Below are positions 1-8,407 of a stretch of DNA of 40,520 bases, one piece after another. Both the position numbers and the translations under genes were made by a program. This stretch comes from an uncultured bacterium (lineage in GTDB: Bacteria > Verrucomicrobiota > Kiritimatiellia > RFP12 > UBA1067), in contig URIT01000012.1 in NCBI GenBank assembly GCA_900547945.1, forward strand, positions 1 through 40,520, in the 5' to 3' direction. The first letter of the stretch is position 1. Each line of letters starts with the position of its first letter. Below the pieces are notes generated by a model that was given only the letters and a program-made list of their open reading frames with translations, was not told the DNA's origin and searched no databases.

Positions 1-694
1 CGGCCGTCGAGAGCGCGTCGGCCACCGCGCCCGTCCGGGCCCGGCTCCAGCTCTGCGCCCACCGCACGGCGGGGCCGCCCCGCCGCACGTCGAAGATGTG
101 CTCGCCGCGCACCTCGAACCCGCTTCCCGAAAGGGCGCCGTCCGAAAGGCGCAGCACCGTCTCCTGCCGCGTCCGCCCCTTCCAGCGCCCGCCAATGCCA
201 AGCGCCCAGGGTCCGCCGCCGATCACCTGCGTCGAGGAGCCGGCATCCAGAAGCCAGTCATGGAGGTCGAACTGCTCGGAACGGAGGATCTCCGCGCAGG
301 CGTCGAGCGCATAGCCCTTGCCGATGCCGCCGAAGTCGAGCGCGACGGGGCCCTTCCGCACGCCGACCCGCACATGCTCCACGTCGAGCGTCAGCTCCGC
401 GAAGTTCCGCCGCTCCACCGTCGGGTCGAACGCGCCGCCCGTCGCGGCGCAGACCCGCGCACTCGCCACGAGGACATCCATCGTCTCGCGCGCCACCGTC
501 GCGATGCCGCCGTCCGGGAGGCCCCGGATCACCGCGACGTCGCTCGTGTCGTTGAAGCGCGTGAGCAGCAGCTCCAATCCGTCGATCCGGGCGAAACAGG
601 CCGCGGCCGCGGCACCGCACAGCGCCTCGTCCTCATTTAAGCCAAAGGACACCGAGAACTCGGTGTCCATGGCCTTGTGGGAGAACTTCCTCAC
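1..694 (-). CDS. apbE: FAD:protein FMN transferase (ApbE family), 3' end beyond the window
   Basis: ApbE enzymes transfer FMN from FAD onto Ser/Thr of exported electron-transfer proteins. Reading leftward from a GTG at 694, the frame shows the family landmarks in order: M-D-T-E-F-S near the start, L-T-R-F-N-D-T-S-D, T-G-G-A-F-D-P-T-V, D-F-G-G-I-G-K-G-Y-A-L-D, W-L-L-D-A-G-S-S-T, and A-D-A-L-S-T at the window edge. That last motif is the usual C-terminal metal-site segment, so only a short tail should be missing. GTG at 694 leaves one base after the stop of the upstream cytochrome gene; ATG at 670 is the alternative start. No signal peptide is visible on this short N-terminus. It is the last gene of the operon that starts with mraY. 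Its position next to a multiheme cytochrome suggests a periplasmic redox role, but I see no flavinylation acceptor motif in the neighbours. Confidence 0.85.
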   Translation of the reverse strand, partial: MRKFSHKAMDTEFSVSFGLNEDEALCGAAAAACFARIDGLELLLTRFNDTSDVAVIRGLPDGGIATVARETMDVLVASARVCAATGGAFDPTVERRNFAELTLDVEHVRVGVRKGPVALDFGGIGKGYALDACAEILRSEQFDLHDWLLDAGSSTQVIGGGPWALGIGGRWKGRTRQETVLRLSDGALSGSGFEVRGEHIFDVRRGGPAVRWAQSWSRARTGAVADALSTA

Positions 695-695
695 G

Positions 696-3251
696 TCAGC
701 GCCTTGTACCCTGCCTTGCGCCCTTCAGGCAGAGGCCGCACACGAGCGCGCTCACGGCCGCGAAGGCGAGCGCCACGCACCGGTGGCTCCAGAGGAGGAC
801 GTCCTGGCCGTGGCTGCCGAACACCGTCATCATCGGCATCACCGCCGTGAACAGCGTCCCCGCCGCGAGGAGCGTCCAGAACGCCCACGCGAGGGACATC
901 CAGAGATTCCGCTCCGTGCGCTCCGCCGCGCGCATCCCCGCGATGAGGACGACGCCCGCCGCGAAGCCGCCGCCCGCGACCATGTGGAGGACGAGCCACC
1001 AGCCCGTCATCGCCCCGCACAGCCAGCCGACGACGCCCGACAGGGCGAGGTAGCCGAGGCAGCAGACGAAGCCGACGTCGACGACCCACTTCGCGAAGCC
1101 CCAGATGAAGTCGTCCGAGTTGTCCGAGATCCACCGCCCCAGACGGTTCAGCGCCACGGCCGCCGCCGCCGCCGCGAAGAGGCAGAGAAGACCGAACACC
1201 GTCCAGAGGAACACCTTGAAGAGCGGACGCATCGCGAACGTCGTCCCGAGCGTCGCGTAGTAGAAGCCGTCAACCCCCAGCAGCTCGGCCTGGGAAACAA
1301 ACGGCGCCGCAGCCTCCTGCACCGGACCCGTCGGCGCGATCTTCCCGAGGAAGAACGCCGAATCGGCGGTGTGGCACGCCGCGCACTTGGCCGGCGCCGC
1401 GCCGCGCGCCTGGCGCGCCGCGCGCACGTCGTGCCCGACCGGCCAGGAGACCGGCTGCGCCTCGGGTGCGCCCGGCGTCTTGACGAGCGCACCGTCCGCA
1501 CCGAGGGAGAAGACGAGCCCGCCCGCGACGTAGCGCACGCCCTTGCCCGCATGGACAAGCGCCCGGCGCACCATCTCCTCCGTGAAGGGCTGCTCGGCGT
1601 CCCTGACCTTCGCGTACTGCTCAAGTGTCCAGGCGTCGAGCATCGGCACGAACGCCGTGCCATCCGCCGAAAGCGTCCCGACGGGGAAGGCGTTCGTCGG
1701 GGCCGCCACGCCCTCGCACGCCGTCACGCCGCCCGCGCCGTCGATCGTATAGACCTTGCCCGCGCGGCAGGCGGCGACCTTCTCCTTCGACACGCCGACC
1801 TTCGCGTTGAAGAGCGTGGCGAGCAGATTGCGGAACTCGCCCGGCGCGCGGTCCTCCGCCGCGATGTAGGGGACGTCGTTCGTGGGCGTGCGGTAGACGG
1901 GCACGCCGTCGCCCCGCAGCGTCGTCACGCCCACGGGGCCGTCCGTCTCCTTCAGGAGTTCCAGCGCCGCCGTGACCCGTTCGACGACCGTAAGCGCCTC
2001 GCCCGCGAGCGCGGCGGCCTCGACGGGCGGAACCGGCTTCAGCGCGCCGCCCTCGGCCACGCGGTGGAAACCGCTCGGCCACATCATGCGGCGGGGCTCC
2101 ACGACGCCCTGCGCGTTCTTCACGAAGACGGGTTCGAGGATGACCGGGCAGTCCGTCGCCCACTGGGCGCGCCCGTAGACGCCGATGCGGTTGGCGCGCG
2201 CCGTGCGCACCTGCGCGAGCCTGCCGCCCTCCGTCACGCCCGCGTGGCAGACCGTGCAGGCGAGCTTCTGGAAGTGGACGAGCGGGATGCCGGCGTGGAC
2301 GGGCTTCGGCCCCGCCCCGTCCTTCTCCACGTGGCAGGACGCGCAGCTCTTCGTCGCCACGCGGTGGTCCATCCCGTTCTGGTGGCAGTCCACGCACCGC
2401 ATCCCGCGCTGGAGATGCACGTCGCCCGAAATCGCGTGGGACGGCATCCCCTTCTGCGACACGCCGTGGCACGCCAGGCAGTTCTCGTTCTTCGGTTTGC
2501 CCACATTGAAGACGCAGCGCCCCTTCTCGTCGAACTTCGCGGGGTCGTAGGCCGTCGTCTCGGGAACCTTGAAGAGATGGTCGTCGGGATTCTCCGCCGC
2601 CGCCCAGGTGGCCTCCAGCCGCTCGTTCATGCCGCCCACGGCGGCGAGCCCGGAGGCGGCCGTCGCGGCGCCCTGCCAGTTCTCGCGCAGCACCTGCCGC
2701 GCCCACTCGCTCGAATCGTAGCCCTCCTGCTGGTGGCAGGCGAGGCAGTTGGGGCCGAGCGCGCCCGTCACGAACCAGCGCTGGCGCGCACCCGCGACCT
2801 CGTTGAGCGCATTCGTGTCGCACGCGATGCCCCCGCCGGGGAAGTGGCGACCGAAGAGCTTCGTCCATTCCCAGCACGAGAGGCCCACGTCGCCCGGACG
2901 CCGCGCGCCCGCCTGGCCGTGGAGGGAAAGCGGAATCGCCGTGCCCGTCGCCTCGTCCGCCCAGAACCACGGCTCGACCGTGACGGAGGCCGGCGCGTCG
3001 CCCGCGTCCAACCCCGTGCGGAAGTGGCTGCCCCGGTGCATCGCGGCGACGTCGTGGCACTGCCCGCACGTCTGCGCAAGGGAGATCGGACGCGGGAGGC
3101 GGCCGGAGGGGGACACCTTCTCGCCCTCCGCGTCGCGCGGCGCGAGCTTGTGTACGGGAACCGTGCGGCCCCCGTTCCAGTGCGAGGCCGCAAAGGCGGG
3201 CAGACTCGCGAGAGACAAGGCCGCGAGACACGCGAGAAGACTGGTCTTCAT
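696..3251 (-). CDS. Heptaheme c-type cytochrome with C-terminal membrane domain
   Basis: An 851-residue exported electron-transfer protein. The N-terminus is a Sec signal peptide (K near the start, then LLACLAALSLASLPAFA). Seven C-x-x-C-H heme sites are visible: CGQCH (62-66), CLACH (169-173), CLACH (258-262), CVDCH (286-290), CASCH (303-307), CTVCH (332-336) and CAACH (about 635). After about residue 670 come five hydrophobic segments. They contain histidines (LVLHM, GSHGQD, WSHRC) that could ligate b-type heme, so it may be a c/b fusion passing electrons between the quinone pool and the periplasm. That reading is inference. The gene starts one base after the exbD stop and ends one base before the apbE start, so the three are certainly co-transcribed. 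I do not recognise a named family for the full length. Confidence 0.8.
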   Translation of the reverse strand: MKTSLLACLAALSLASLPAFAASHWNGGRTVPVHKLAPRDAEGEKVSPSGRLPRPISLAQTCGQCHDVAAMHRGSHFRTGLDAGDAPASVTVEPWFWADEATGTAIPLSLHGQAGARRPGDVGLSCWEWTKLFGRHFPGGGIACDTNALNEVAGARQRWFVTGALGPNCLACHQQEGYDSSEWARQVLRENWQGAATAASGLAAVGGMNERLEATWAAAENPDDHLFKVPETTAYDPAKFDEKGRCVFNVGKPKNENCLACHGVSQKGMPSHAISGDVHLQRGMRCVDCHQNGMDHRVATKSCASCHVEKDGAGPKPVHAGIPLVHFQKLACTVCHAGVTEGGRLAQVRTARANRIGVYGRAQWATDCPVILEPVFVKNAQGVVEPRRMMWPSGFHRVAEGGALKPVPPVEAAALAGEALTVVERVTAALELLKETDGPVGVTTLRGDGVPVYRTPTNDVPYIAAEDRAPGEFRNLLATLFNAKVGVSKEKVAACRAGKVYTIDGAGGVTACEGVAAPTNAFPVGTLSADGTAFVPMLDAWTLEQYAKVRDAEQPFTEEMVRRALVHAGKGVRYVAGGLVFSLGADGALVKTPGAPEAQPVSWPVGHDVRAARQARGAAPAKCAACHTADSAFFLGKIAPTGPVQEAAAPFVSQAELLGVDGFYYATLGTTFAMRPLFKVFLWTVFGLLCLFAAAAAAVALNRLGRWISDNSDDFIWGFAKWVVDVGFVCCLGYLALSGVVGWLCGAMTGWWLVLHMVAGGGFAAGVVLIAGMRAAERTERNLWMSLAWAFWTLLAAGTLFTAVMPMMTVFGSHGQDVLLWSHRCVALAFAAVSALVCGLCLKGARQGTRR

Positions 3252-3252
3252 G

Positions 3253-3675
3253 CTATTTCTTCCTCTCCTCGTCCTGGGTTGCCAGGGAGAAATTCCACAC
3301 GTCGGCCGCGCGGCAGGCGTCGATCAGCCCCATGAGCTTGTCGTAGGAGACCGCCTTGTCGGCGCGGATCACGACGGGCTGCCCCGGATAGAGCTTCGCG
3401 ATGCGCGTGAGGCGCGCCGTCACGTCCTCCAGCGACAGCCGGTTGCCGTTCACGGAGACGTCGCCGGACTCGTTGAGGTTCAGGATGATCTCCCCCGGCA
3501 TGCGGCCCGGCACCGTCGCGGACTTCGCGGTGGGCAGGGCGATGGCGACCTCGGTCTCCCACTGGGAGAACACGCTGGAGATCACGAAGAAGCACAGCAG
3601 CAGGAAGATGACGTCCATCAAGGACGCCATCTGCACCGCCGGGGCGTGGCTGCGGATCGTGCGGCGGAAGTTCAT
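3253..3675 (-). CDS. exbD: ExbD/TolR-family biopolymer transport protein
   Basis: A 140-residue inner-membrane protein. It has a short cytoplasmic N-terminus (MNFRRTIRSHAPAVQMASLMDVIFLLLCFFVISSVF) with the single TM helix and the conserved Asp (S-L-M-D-V) that carries protons in ExbD/TolR. A periplasmic domain of the usual size follows, with the family's V-I-R-A-D-K segment. With ExbB it should form a proton-driven motor energising an outer-membrane or envelope process. Its ATG overlaps the TGA of exbB by one base, and the cytochrome gene follows one base after its own stop. No TonB gene is in the window; the small LysM protein at 12.2 kb has a single N-terminal TM but no TonB C-terminal domain. 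Confidence 0.88.
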   Translation of the reverse strand: MNFRRTIRSHAPAVQMASLMDVIFLLLCFFVISSVFSQWETEVAIALPTAKSATVPGRMPGEIILNLNESGDVSVNGNRLSLEDVTARLTRIAKLYPGQPVVIRADKAVSYDKLMGLIDACRAADVWNFSLATQDEERKK

Positions 3676-4307
3676 CAGAACGCCTTTTGCAGGATGACCG
3701 CGAGCGTCTCAAGCCCGGCGATGCGCTTCGCCGTGCGGCGGCGCAGGAACGCATGGCACGCGAGGCACGGGATGGAGATGACGAGGCCGAACACCGTCGT
3801 GATGATGGCCTGCGAGACGCCGGCGGCGAGGACGACGGGCTTCGCGTTCGCCGCGATGTCGTTCGCGATGCCGCCGAACGCCTGGAACATGCCGAGCACC
3901 GTGCCGAGCAGCCCCACGAGCGGCGCGATCGCCGCGATGTCCGCCAGCCAGTCGACGGCCGCCTGGAGCTGTTCCGCGACGTGCGCGCCCGCCGTCTCGA
4001 CGGCCTGCGACACGTCCACCCGCTGCCCCTTCGCCGCGCCCCGCGCCGCATCGAGCGCCGCGAGCGCCAGCGCCGCAAAGGCGCAGGGTCTCCGCTCGCA
4101 GAGGCGCCGCGCCTCGCCGTGGTCGCCCACCTGCAGCTTGCTGAAGACGTCGCTCATGAGCGTGCGCGGCGTCAGCGCCTCGCGCCGCTGCGCGAAGAGG
4201 AGATACAGCACGATCGCGAGCGCGACCACCGAGAGGGCCGCAAGCACCCACATCAGGGGGCCACCGTAGTTCCACGCCTGCGCCAACGTCATACCCGTTT
4301 CATTCAT
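3675..4307 (-). CDS. exbB: ExbB/TolQ/MotA-family proton channel
   Basis: A 210-residue inner-membrane motor subunit. The N-terminal helix (W-V-L-A-A-L-S-V-V-A-L-A-I-V-L-Y-L-L-F) is followed by a cytoplasmic loop. Two further TM helices carry the MotA/TolQ/ExbB pattern (IAAIAPLVGLLGTVLGMFQAF and VVLAAGVSQAIITTVFGLVISIP). The G-L-L-G-T-V-x-G-M-x-x-A-F signature is well preserved. The start at 4307 overlaps the argH stop (ATGA arrangement) and the stop overlaps the exbD start. The pair probably serves the adjacent cytochrome/ApbE system or an outer-membrane transporter elsewhere; the sequence does not decide between them. Confidence 0.88.
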   Translation of the reverse strand: MNETGMTLAQAWNYGGPLMWVLAALSVVALAIVLYLLFAQRREALTPRTLMSDVFSKLQVGDHGEARRLCERRPCAFAALALAALDAARGAAKGQRVDVSQAVETAGAHVAEQLQAAVDWLADIAAIAPLVGLLGTVLGMFQAFGGIANDIAANAKPVVLAAGVSQAIITTVFGLVISIPCLACHAFLRRRTAKRIAGLETLAVILQKAF

Positions 4308-5653
4308 CCGAGGAGTTCCTTCATTTTTGCTTCAAACTGTTCCATGCGCGCGGCCACCGATGTCCGCAGCGCCGCCACGCGCCCCGCATAGAGCGCATAG
4401 TCGAGCCCGGCGGTGGCGCCCGCGTGCGTCTTCGCCGCCACGGCGGCGTCCGGGTCCTCCGTCGCGAGCGCCTCCAGGTTGTCGCGCACCTGGTGGTAGG
4501 CTTCGCGCCAGGGCGTGCCGGCGGCGACCTTCCGGAGCGCGACGTCCGTCGCGAACACGCCGGGAATGAACCCCGCGCGCAGCTTCGCCTCGTCGATGCC
4601 CAGGCCGCGCACGAACTTCGCGAGGATGCGCAGGGTCGTGCGCGTGATCGAAAGCCCCTTCATGTAGAGGCCCTTGCAATCCTGCAGGTCGCGGTTGTAC
4701 CCGCCGGGCATCGCGTGGAGCATCGAGAGGGCCGCCGTCGCGAGGCCGAGCACCTGGGCGGTCTTGGAGCGCACGAGCTCCAGCACGTCGGGGTTGTACT
4801 TCTGCGGCATGATCGAGCTGCCCGTGCAGTACGCGCGCGGCAGGGTGAAGTAGCCGAACTCCGGCATCGAGAAGAGGATCATGTCCTCCGCGAGGCGCGA
4901 GAGGACGGCCATCAGCTGCGCGAGCGCCGAGAGGAGGGCGGCCTCGTCCTCGCCGCGCCCCATCGAGGCGCCGAAGACGTTGTGGAGCGGCCGCGCGAAG
5001 CCCAGGAGGTCGCTCGTCCGCTGCCGGTCGAGCGGCAGGGGCACGCCGTACCCCGCCGCGCTGCCGAGCGGACAGGCGTCGTTCAGCGTGTAGGCGGCCT
5101 CCAGGTTCGCCGTCTGGTCGAGGATCATCTCCGCGTGGCCCGTCGCCCACACGCCGACCGAGCTCGGCATCGCCGGCTGCAGGTGCGTGCGGCCCACCAT
5201 CGGCACGCGGTCGTGGACCTTGCCGAAGTCGACGAGTGCCGCCGCGAGGTCCGCCAGCTCCCCTTCGAGGCCCAGGAGCTGGTCCTTGATGTGGAGGCGC
5301 ACGTCCACCGCAACCTGGTCGTTGCGGCTGCGGCCCGTGTGGATCTTCTTGCCGAGGTCGCCCAGCGTCTCCGTCAGGCGCGTCTCCACGGCCATGTGGA
5401 CATCCTGGTCCTGCTCGCGCACGACGAAGAAGCGGTCGGCCACCACGTCCGCAAGCGCGGCGCGCACGCGCGCGGCCTCCTCCTGCGTCACGACGGGCGG
5501 GGTGACGGGCATCTCCGAAAGCATCGTCACGTGGGCCGCCGTCCCGAGGCAGTCCCAGCGCACAAGGTCCATGTCGAGGACGGGGTCGTCCCCGACCGTG
5601 TAGTCGAGGACGTCCGGATCGACGTCACCGGTTATCGTCTTTTCTATCTTCAT
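4304..5653 (-). CDS. argH: Argininosuccinate lyase
   Basis: A 449-residue fumarase/aspartase-superfamily enzyme that cleaves argininosuccinate to arginine and fumarate in the cytosol. The order of motifs is canonical: T-G-R-S-R-N-D-Q-V (107-114), R-T-H-L-Q-P-A (about 155-161) with the active-site His, and the mobile signature loop G-S-S-I-M-P-Q-K-Y-N-P-D (278-289) with the catalytic Ser. Usual bacterial ArgH is about 455-470 residues. I chose ATG 5653 because it matches the family N-terminus; longer starts upstream only extend into the preceding gene. This start overlaps the last 29 bases of that gene, implying coupled translation. Finding arginine synthesis inside an envelope/redox operon is unusual but the junctions are tight on both sides. 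Confidence 0.93.
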   Translation of the reverse strand: MKIEKTITGDVDPDVLDYTVGDDPVLDMDLVRWDCLGTAAHVTMLSEMPVTPPVVTQEEAARVRAALADVVADRFFVVREQDQDVHMAVETRLTETLGDLGKKIHTGRSRNDQVAVDVRLHIKDQLLGLEGELADLAAALVDFGKVHDRVPMVGRTHLQPAMPSSVGVWATGHAEMILDQTANLEAAYTLNDACPLGSAAGYGVPLPLDRQRTSDLLGFARPLHNVFGASMGRGEDEAALLSALAQLMAVLSRLAEDMILFSMPEFGYFTLPRAYCTGSSIMPQKYNPDVLELVRSKTAQVLGLATAALSMLHAMPGGYNRDLQDCKGLYMKGLSITRTTLRILAKFVRGLGIDEAKLRAGFIPGVFATDVALRKVAAGTPWREAYHQVRDNLEALATEDPDAAVAAKTHAGATAGLDYALYAGRVAALRTSVAARMEQFEAKMKELLG

Positions 5654-6809
5654 CCAAGATCTCTTGCAACTGCGCATCCGCCTCGTCCAGCAGCCGCCCC
5701 AGCTCGTCGGGTGCATCCCCGCGCGCGAGGCCCGTCAGGAACAGGCGATAGGCTTCGGACGCCTCGGCCAGGGCCGTGCCGCGTCCGATGGTGCAAAACG
5801 GCATCTCCCGGGCCTTGCGCGCGGCGGCCTCGCGGAGGGCCGGATGGTCGGCCACCCGCGCAATCGCCTCGCGGAAGGTACAGGATGTGCCATTCGCGCC
5901 TATATTTTTATCAAATTCGGCGGGATAAAGCAAGAGACGAGAGGTGAAAACCTTAAGATCCCACTGGCTCGCCCGCCCCGGCGAGAGAACCGCGCGCGTA
6001 AGCCGGGCGAGGCGTTCGTCACTCGCGCGGTCCTGTTCGTCCGGCGCCGTCTCGCCCGTCAGGTCCGCTGCGAGGCGTGCCCCCTCGAACGCCCGCCCGG
6101 CGGCGAAGCCCTCCAGCGTCTTGCGGAAGAGCTTCCGTTCCTTGAGCCACGAGACGACATACCCGCAGAGCGCCGCATCCTCCCCCGTGCCCGCCCGCAG
6201 GTTGCGGCAGAGGGCGGGGAAGAAGGGCAGACGCGCCTCGCTCCACATCGCCAGCACCGCGCGCTTGTCGTCGTGGACCGTCTCCCCGTCGAGCCCCCGC
6301 AGGGCCCCCAGCACCATCCAGCCCGGCATCGCCGCTGCCGCCGTCACGCCCTGCGGACGGTTTCGGTCGATCCACCCCAGGAAATACGCCTTCACGATCG
6401 CGTAGCGCAGCGCCTCCAGATCCGAGAACCCCGGCGACGGCAGCCACACGTGCGTGATCGCCGCCCCCGCCCGCCGTCCCGCCCGGGAGATGACCCGCAC
6501 GTCGTTCGTCGTGCCGTCCTGCGCGTGGATCAAGAGCCCCACCCCGCCACGCGGCATGGAGAGTCCGTAGACCCGCTCGACCTCGCGCACGAGGCGCGTC
6601 GTGAACTGCAGGATGGGCAGACGGAACCCCACCGGGTCGCCCGGCACGTCCGCCGCCACCACCTCCACGAAACCGTCCGCCCCCAGCACCGCCTTCGGCA
6701 TCTCCACTGCCCGCTTCCGCGCCGGCGCGGCGGCGGACACCGCCTCCTGCGCGTACGCAAGGCCACCCGCCAATACGGCGAAAACGGCAAAAATCAGCCT
6801 CTTCTTCAT
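5625..6809 (-). CDS. Secreted protein of unknown function
   Basis: 394 residues beginning with a clean Sec signal peptide (MKKRLIFAVFAVLAGGLAYA, cut probably after A-Y-A). No domain recognised. The mature part is soluble with no further TM segments. It contains an aromatic and hydrophobic middle (around W-L-P-S-P-G-F-S-D-L-E-A-L-R-Y-A-I-V-K-A-Y-F-L-G-W) and four or five Cys (A-L-C-R, A-A-L-C-G-Y, G-T-S-C-T-F, M-P-F-C-T) that could form disulfides. The C-terminus is a charged helix rich in Asp/Glu/Arg. It lies three bases downstream of mraY and overlaps argH by 29 bases, so it belongs to this operon. The even gene spacing and signal peptide argue that it is real. Confidence 0.75.
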   Translation of the reverse strand: MKKRLIFAVFAVLAGGLAYAQEAVSAAAPARKRAVEMPKAVLGADGFVEVVAADVPGDPVGFRLPILQFTTRLVREVERVYGLSMPRGGVGLLIHAQDGTTNDVRVISRAGRRAGAAITHVWLPSPGFSDLEALRYAIVKAYFLGWIDRNRPQGVTAAAAMPGWMVLGALRGLDGETVHDDKRAVLAMWSEARLPFFPALCRNLRAGTGEDAALCGYVVSWLKERKLFRKTLEGFAAGRAFEGARLAADLTGETAPDEQDRASDERLARLTRAVLSPGRASQWDLKVFTSRLLLYPAEFDKNIGANGTSCTFREAIARVADHPALREAAARKAREMPFCTIGRGTALAEASEAYRLFLTGLARGDAPDELGRLLDEADAQLQEILDEDRKDDNR

Positions 6810-6812
6810 GCG

Positions 6813-7934
6813 TTAGCGGATTTTGACGAGCAGAATGAGGATGATCGGCATCAGGAACGCCTGCACGAGCACGAAGCGCATGAGCACCTGCGCATTGGAC
6901 CACTTCAGTTCCTTCTTGCAGTGGTCGTGAAGCGGGAAGCGGATGCTCTGGACTGCCTTGACGAGGGGATTCCGCCGCGCCCGCTCCTCCGGCTCCAGCA
7001 TCGACGGCGGCCGCACGTCGAGCCCGCACTTCCGGAAGAACCGCAGCAGCAGGATCTTCACAAGCCCGCCCCCGCCGTTCACCAGCACGACCGGCGCGAA
7101 CGCGAAGAGGAGCAACGGGTTGCCCGTCACGAGCACGCCCGCCCCGAGGAGAAGGCCGAGGAAGCGCGACCCCGCATCCCCCATCAGCGCCTTCGACGGC
7201 TCGGCGTTCCACCACAGGTACCCCGCGAAGCCCCCCGACACCGTCATCAGCAGCACCGACCAGCGCACCGCGAGGTAGTTGTGCGGCACGAGCAGGTAGT
7301 CCGCCATCGGACGATACCCGATCAGTCCGTAGAGGAAGACCGCGAGCGCGACGAGGGAAATGACCGTCAGCGACCCCGCAAGGCCGTCCACGCCGTCCGA
7401 GCAGTTCGTCGCGTTCATGACGACGAAAAGGAGGAACCCCATCGTCGGCACATACGCCCACCACGGAATCGTCCACTCGCCCTTCACGAACGGCAGCCAC
7501 ACCCGCCCCTCCAGCGCCGCCCACACGAACAGCGCCACGCCGAGGCACACCACGGCGTCCAGAAGCCCCTTCCGGAGCTGTCCCCACGGCACGGCGGCAC
7601 GGTCGTCGAGGTAGCCGAACGCCATCGCGACGTAGAGGCAGAAGATCATGCCGAGCGCCGGCACCGAGAGCGGCACCACGAGAAGGACGATCGGAAGCAG
7701 AATGAGCGTCACCCACAACCCCGTCCCCGTCGGCTTCCCGACGGACGCCATGCCGTCCCACCCGAGAATGGCCTTGCCGTGGTCATGCGGCGAGAAACGC
7801 CACAGCCTCGGCAGCAGGAAGACGACCGCGAACGCCGCAAGCAGCGTCCCCGCCGCCGCGAGGAGGACATGGGAGCGCAGAAGCCGAAACGGACCCCACA
7901 CCGTTTCGAGATAGGGGGCAAGATGGTAGAGCAT
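6813..7934 (-). CDS. mraY: Phospho-N-acetylmuramoyl-pentapeptide transferase (MraY family)
   Basis: A 373-residue polytopic membrane enzyme that makes lipid I from UDP-MurNAc-pentapeptide and undecaprenyl phosphate. The visible family signatures are Y-L-D-D (108-111), the N-A-T-N-C-S-D-G-V-D-G-L-A-G loop (174-187), G-D-A-G-S and the cytoplasmic H-D-H in F-P-L-H-D-H-C-K-K-E. About ten hydrophobic segments fit the family. The ATG at 7934 was chosen over a longer frame because AAGGAAAT precedes it by 8-9 bases and the promoter lies just beyond. It is the first gene of the operon. It stands apart from mur or fts genes here, which is unusual because mraY normally sits in the division/cell-wall cluster. 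A paralogous GlcNAc-1-P transferase role is possible, but the H-D-H and N-x-x-N-x-x-D-G-x-D-G pattern favours MraY. Confidence 0.85.
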   Translation of the reverse strand: MLYHLAPYLETVWGPFRLLRSHVLLAAAGTLLAAFAVVFLLPRLWRFSPHDHGKAILGWDGMASVGKPTGTGLWVTLILLPIVLLVVPLSVPALGMIFCLYVAMAFGYLDDRAAVPWGQLRKGLLDAVVCLGVALFVWAALEGRVWLPFVKGEWTIPWWAYVPTMGFLLFVVMNATNCSDGVDGLAGSLTVISLVALAVFLYGLIGYRPMADYLLVPHNYLAVRWSVLLMTVSGGFAGYLWWNAEPSKALMGDAGSRFLGLLLGAGVLVTGNPLLLFAFAPVVLVNGGGGLVKILLLRFFRKCGLDVRPPSMLEPEERARRNPLVKAVQSIRFPLHDHCKKELKWSNAQVLMRFVLVQAFLMPIILILLVKIR

Positions 7935-7959
7935 GGCTGAGATTTCCTTGGAGCGGCAC

Positions 7960-7968
7960 AGTATACCA
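7960..7968 (-). promoter_or_regulatory. Extended -10 promoter of the mraY operon
   Basis: On the minus strand the sequence reads TGGTATACT: hexamer TATACT with the TG extension. It lies 26 bases upstream of the mraY start and leaves room for the AAGGAAAT ribosome site. The best -35 candidate, TTGCGA (RC of 7985-7990), has a 19-base spacer, so the extended -10 probably carries most of the recognition. Confidence 0.55.
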
Positions 7969-8101
7969 CATCGCGGGGTCGCGGTCGCAACAAGTTGCAA
8001 CCCGTCAGGAAATGCGCACCTACATGCACAGGAGGGACACGCTCCTGCGCGTCCGCCCAGATTCCACGTCAACCTGAATTCCCCTCTATCTGGATTCCTT
8101 C

Positions 8102-8161
8102 CCACCGGATTTCTCCGACCGCCACCGGATTCCTCCGACCGCAATCGGTTTCCTCCGGCCG
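8102..8161. repeat. Three tandem 20-bp units
   Basis: Units at 8102-8121, 8122-8141 and 8142-8161 follow the pattern CCACCGGATTCCTCCGACCG. The first two differ at one base and the third at a few. A degenerate further unit may precede them. No function is evident; the array lies between the two divergent promoters. Confidence 0.8.
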
Positions 8162-8206
8162 CGCGGGTGCGCGGCCCTCCCCTGCCGCCGTCTACTACGT
8201 GCGCGG

Positions 8207-8238
8207 GATTTCACTTCGGAACGTTCCGCAGTGAAATC
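8207..8238. repeat. 32-bp palindrome, copy 1
   Basis: Left half GATTTCACTTCGGAAC is the exact family half; the right half has one mismatch (GCAG for GAAG). Intergenic, about 90 bases upstream of the helicase promoter. Confidence 0.92.
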
Positions 8239-8301
8239 CCCTCGTCCGCTCTTTCTGCGTGAGAGTGGGATTTCCGCATGAAAGCGGGCATGAAAGCGGG
8301 C

Positions 8302-8330
8302 TTGCGCCCAGGACGGCGACATGCTACCAT
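8302..8330 (+). promoter_or_regulatory. Promoter of the helicase gene
   Basis: TTGCGC (8302-8307), a 17-base spacer, and the extended -10 TGCTACCAT (hexamer 8325-8330). Transcription would begin near 8337. That excludes the in-frame ATG at 8321 as the start and supports ATG 8408. Confidence 0.5.
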
Positions 8331-8407
8331 TCCCCGCCGTGGACGACATTTTACCGACAGCCCTTTCAAAGATCTCCGTTCCCGGGAAAGCCTCTGCCCC
8401 AAAGCGG

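Larger units (their letters stand above)
7935..8407. other. Intergenic region between divergent mraY and helicase genes
   Basis: 473 bases without a gene. It holds the mraY promoter (7960-7968), three tandem 20-bp units (8102-8161), one 32-bp palindrome (8207-8238), a short duplicated 12-mer around 8277-8301 and the helicase promoter (8302-8330). Short open frames across it only translate the repeats. Confidence 0.7.

Noticed and set aside
318..3335. 1005-residue open frame on the plus strand opposite the cytochrome and exbD
   Set aside because: It is antisense to genes with clear heme sites and TM helices, is almost all Arg/Ala/His, and arises from high GC in the third-position shadow.
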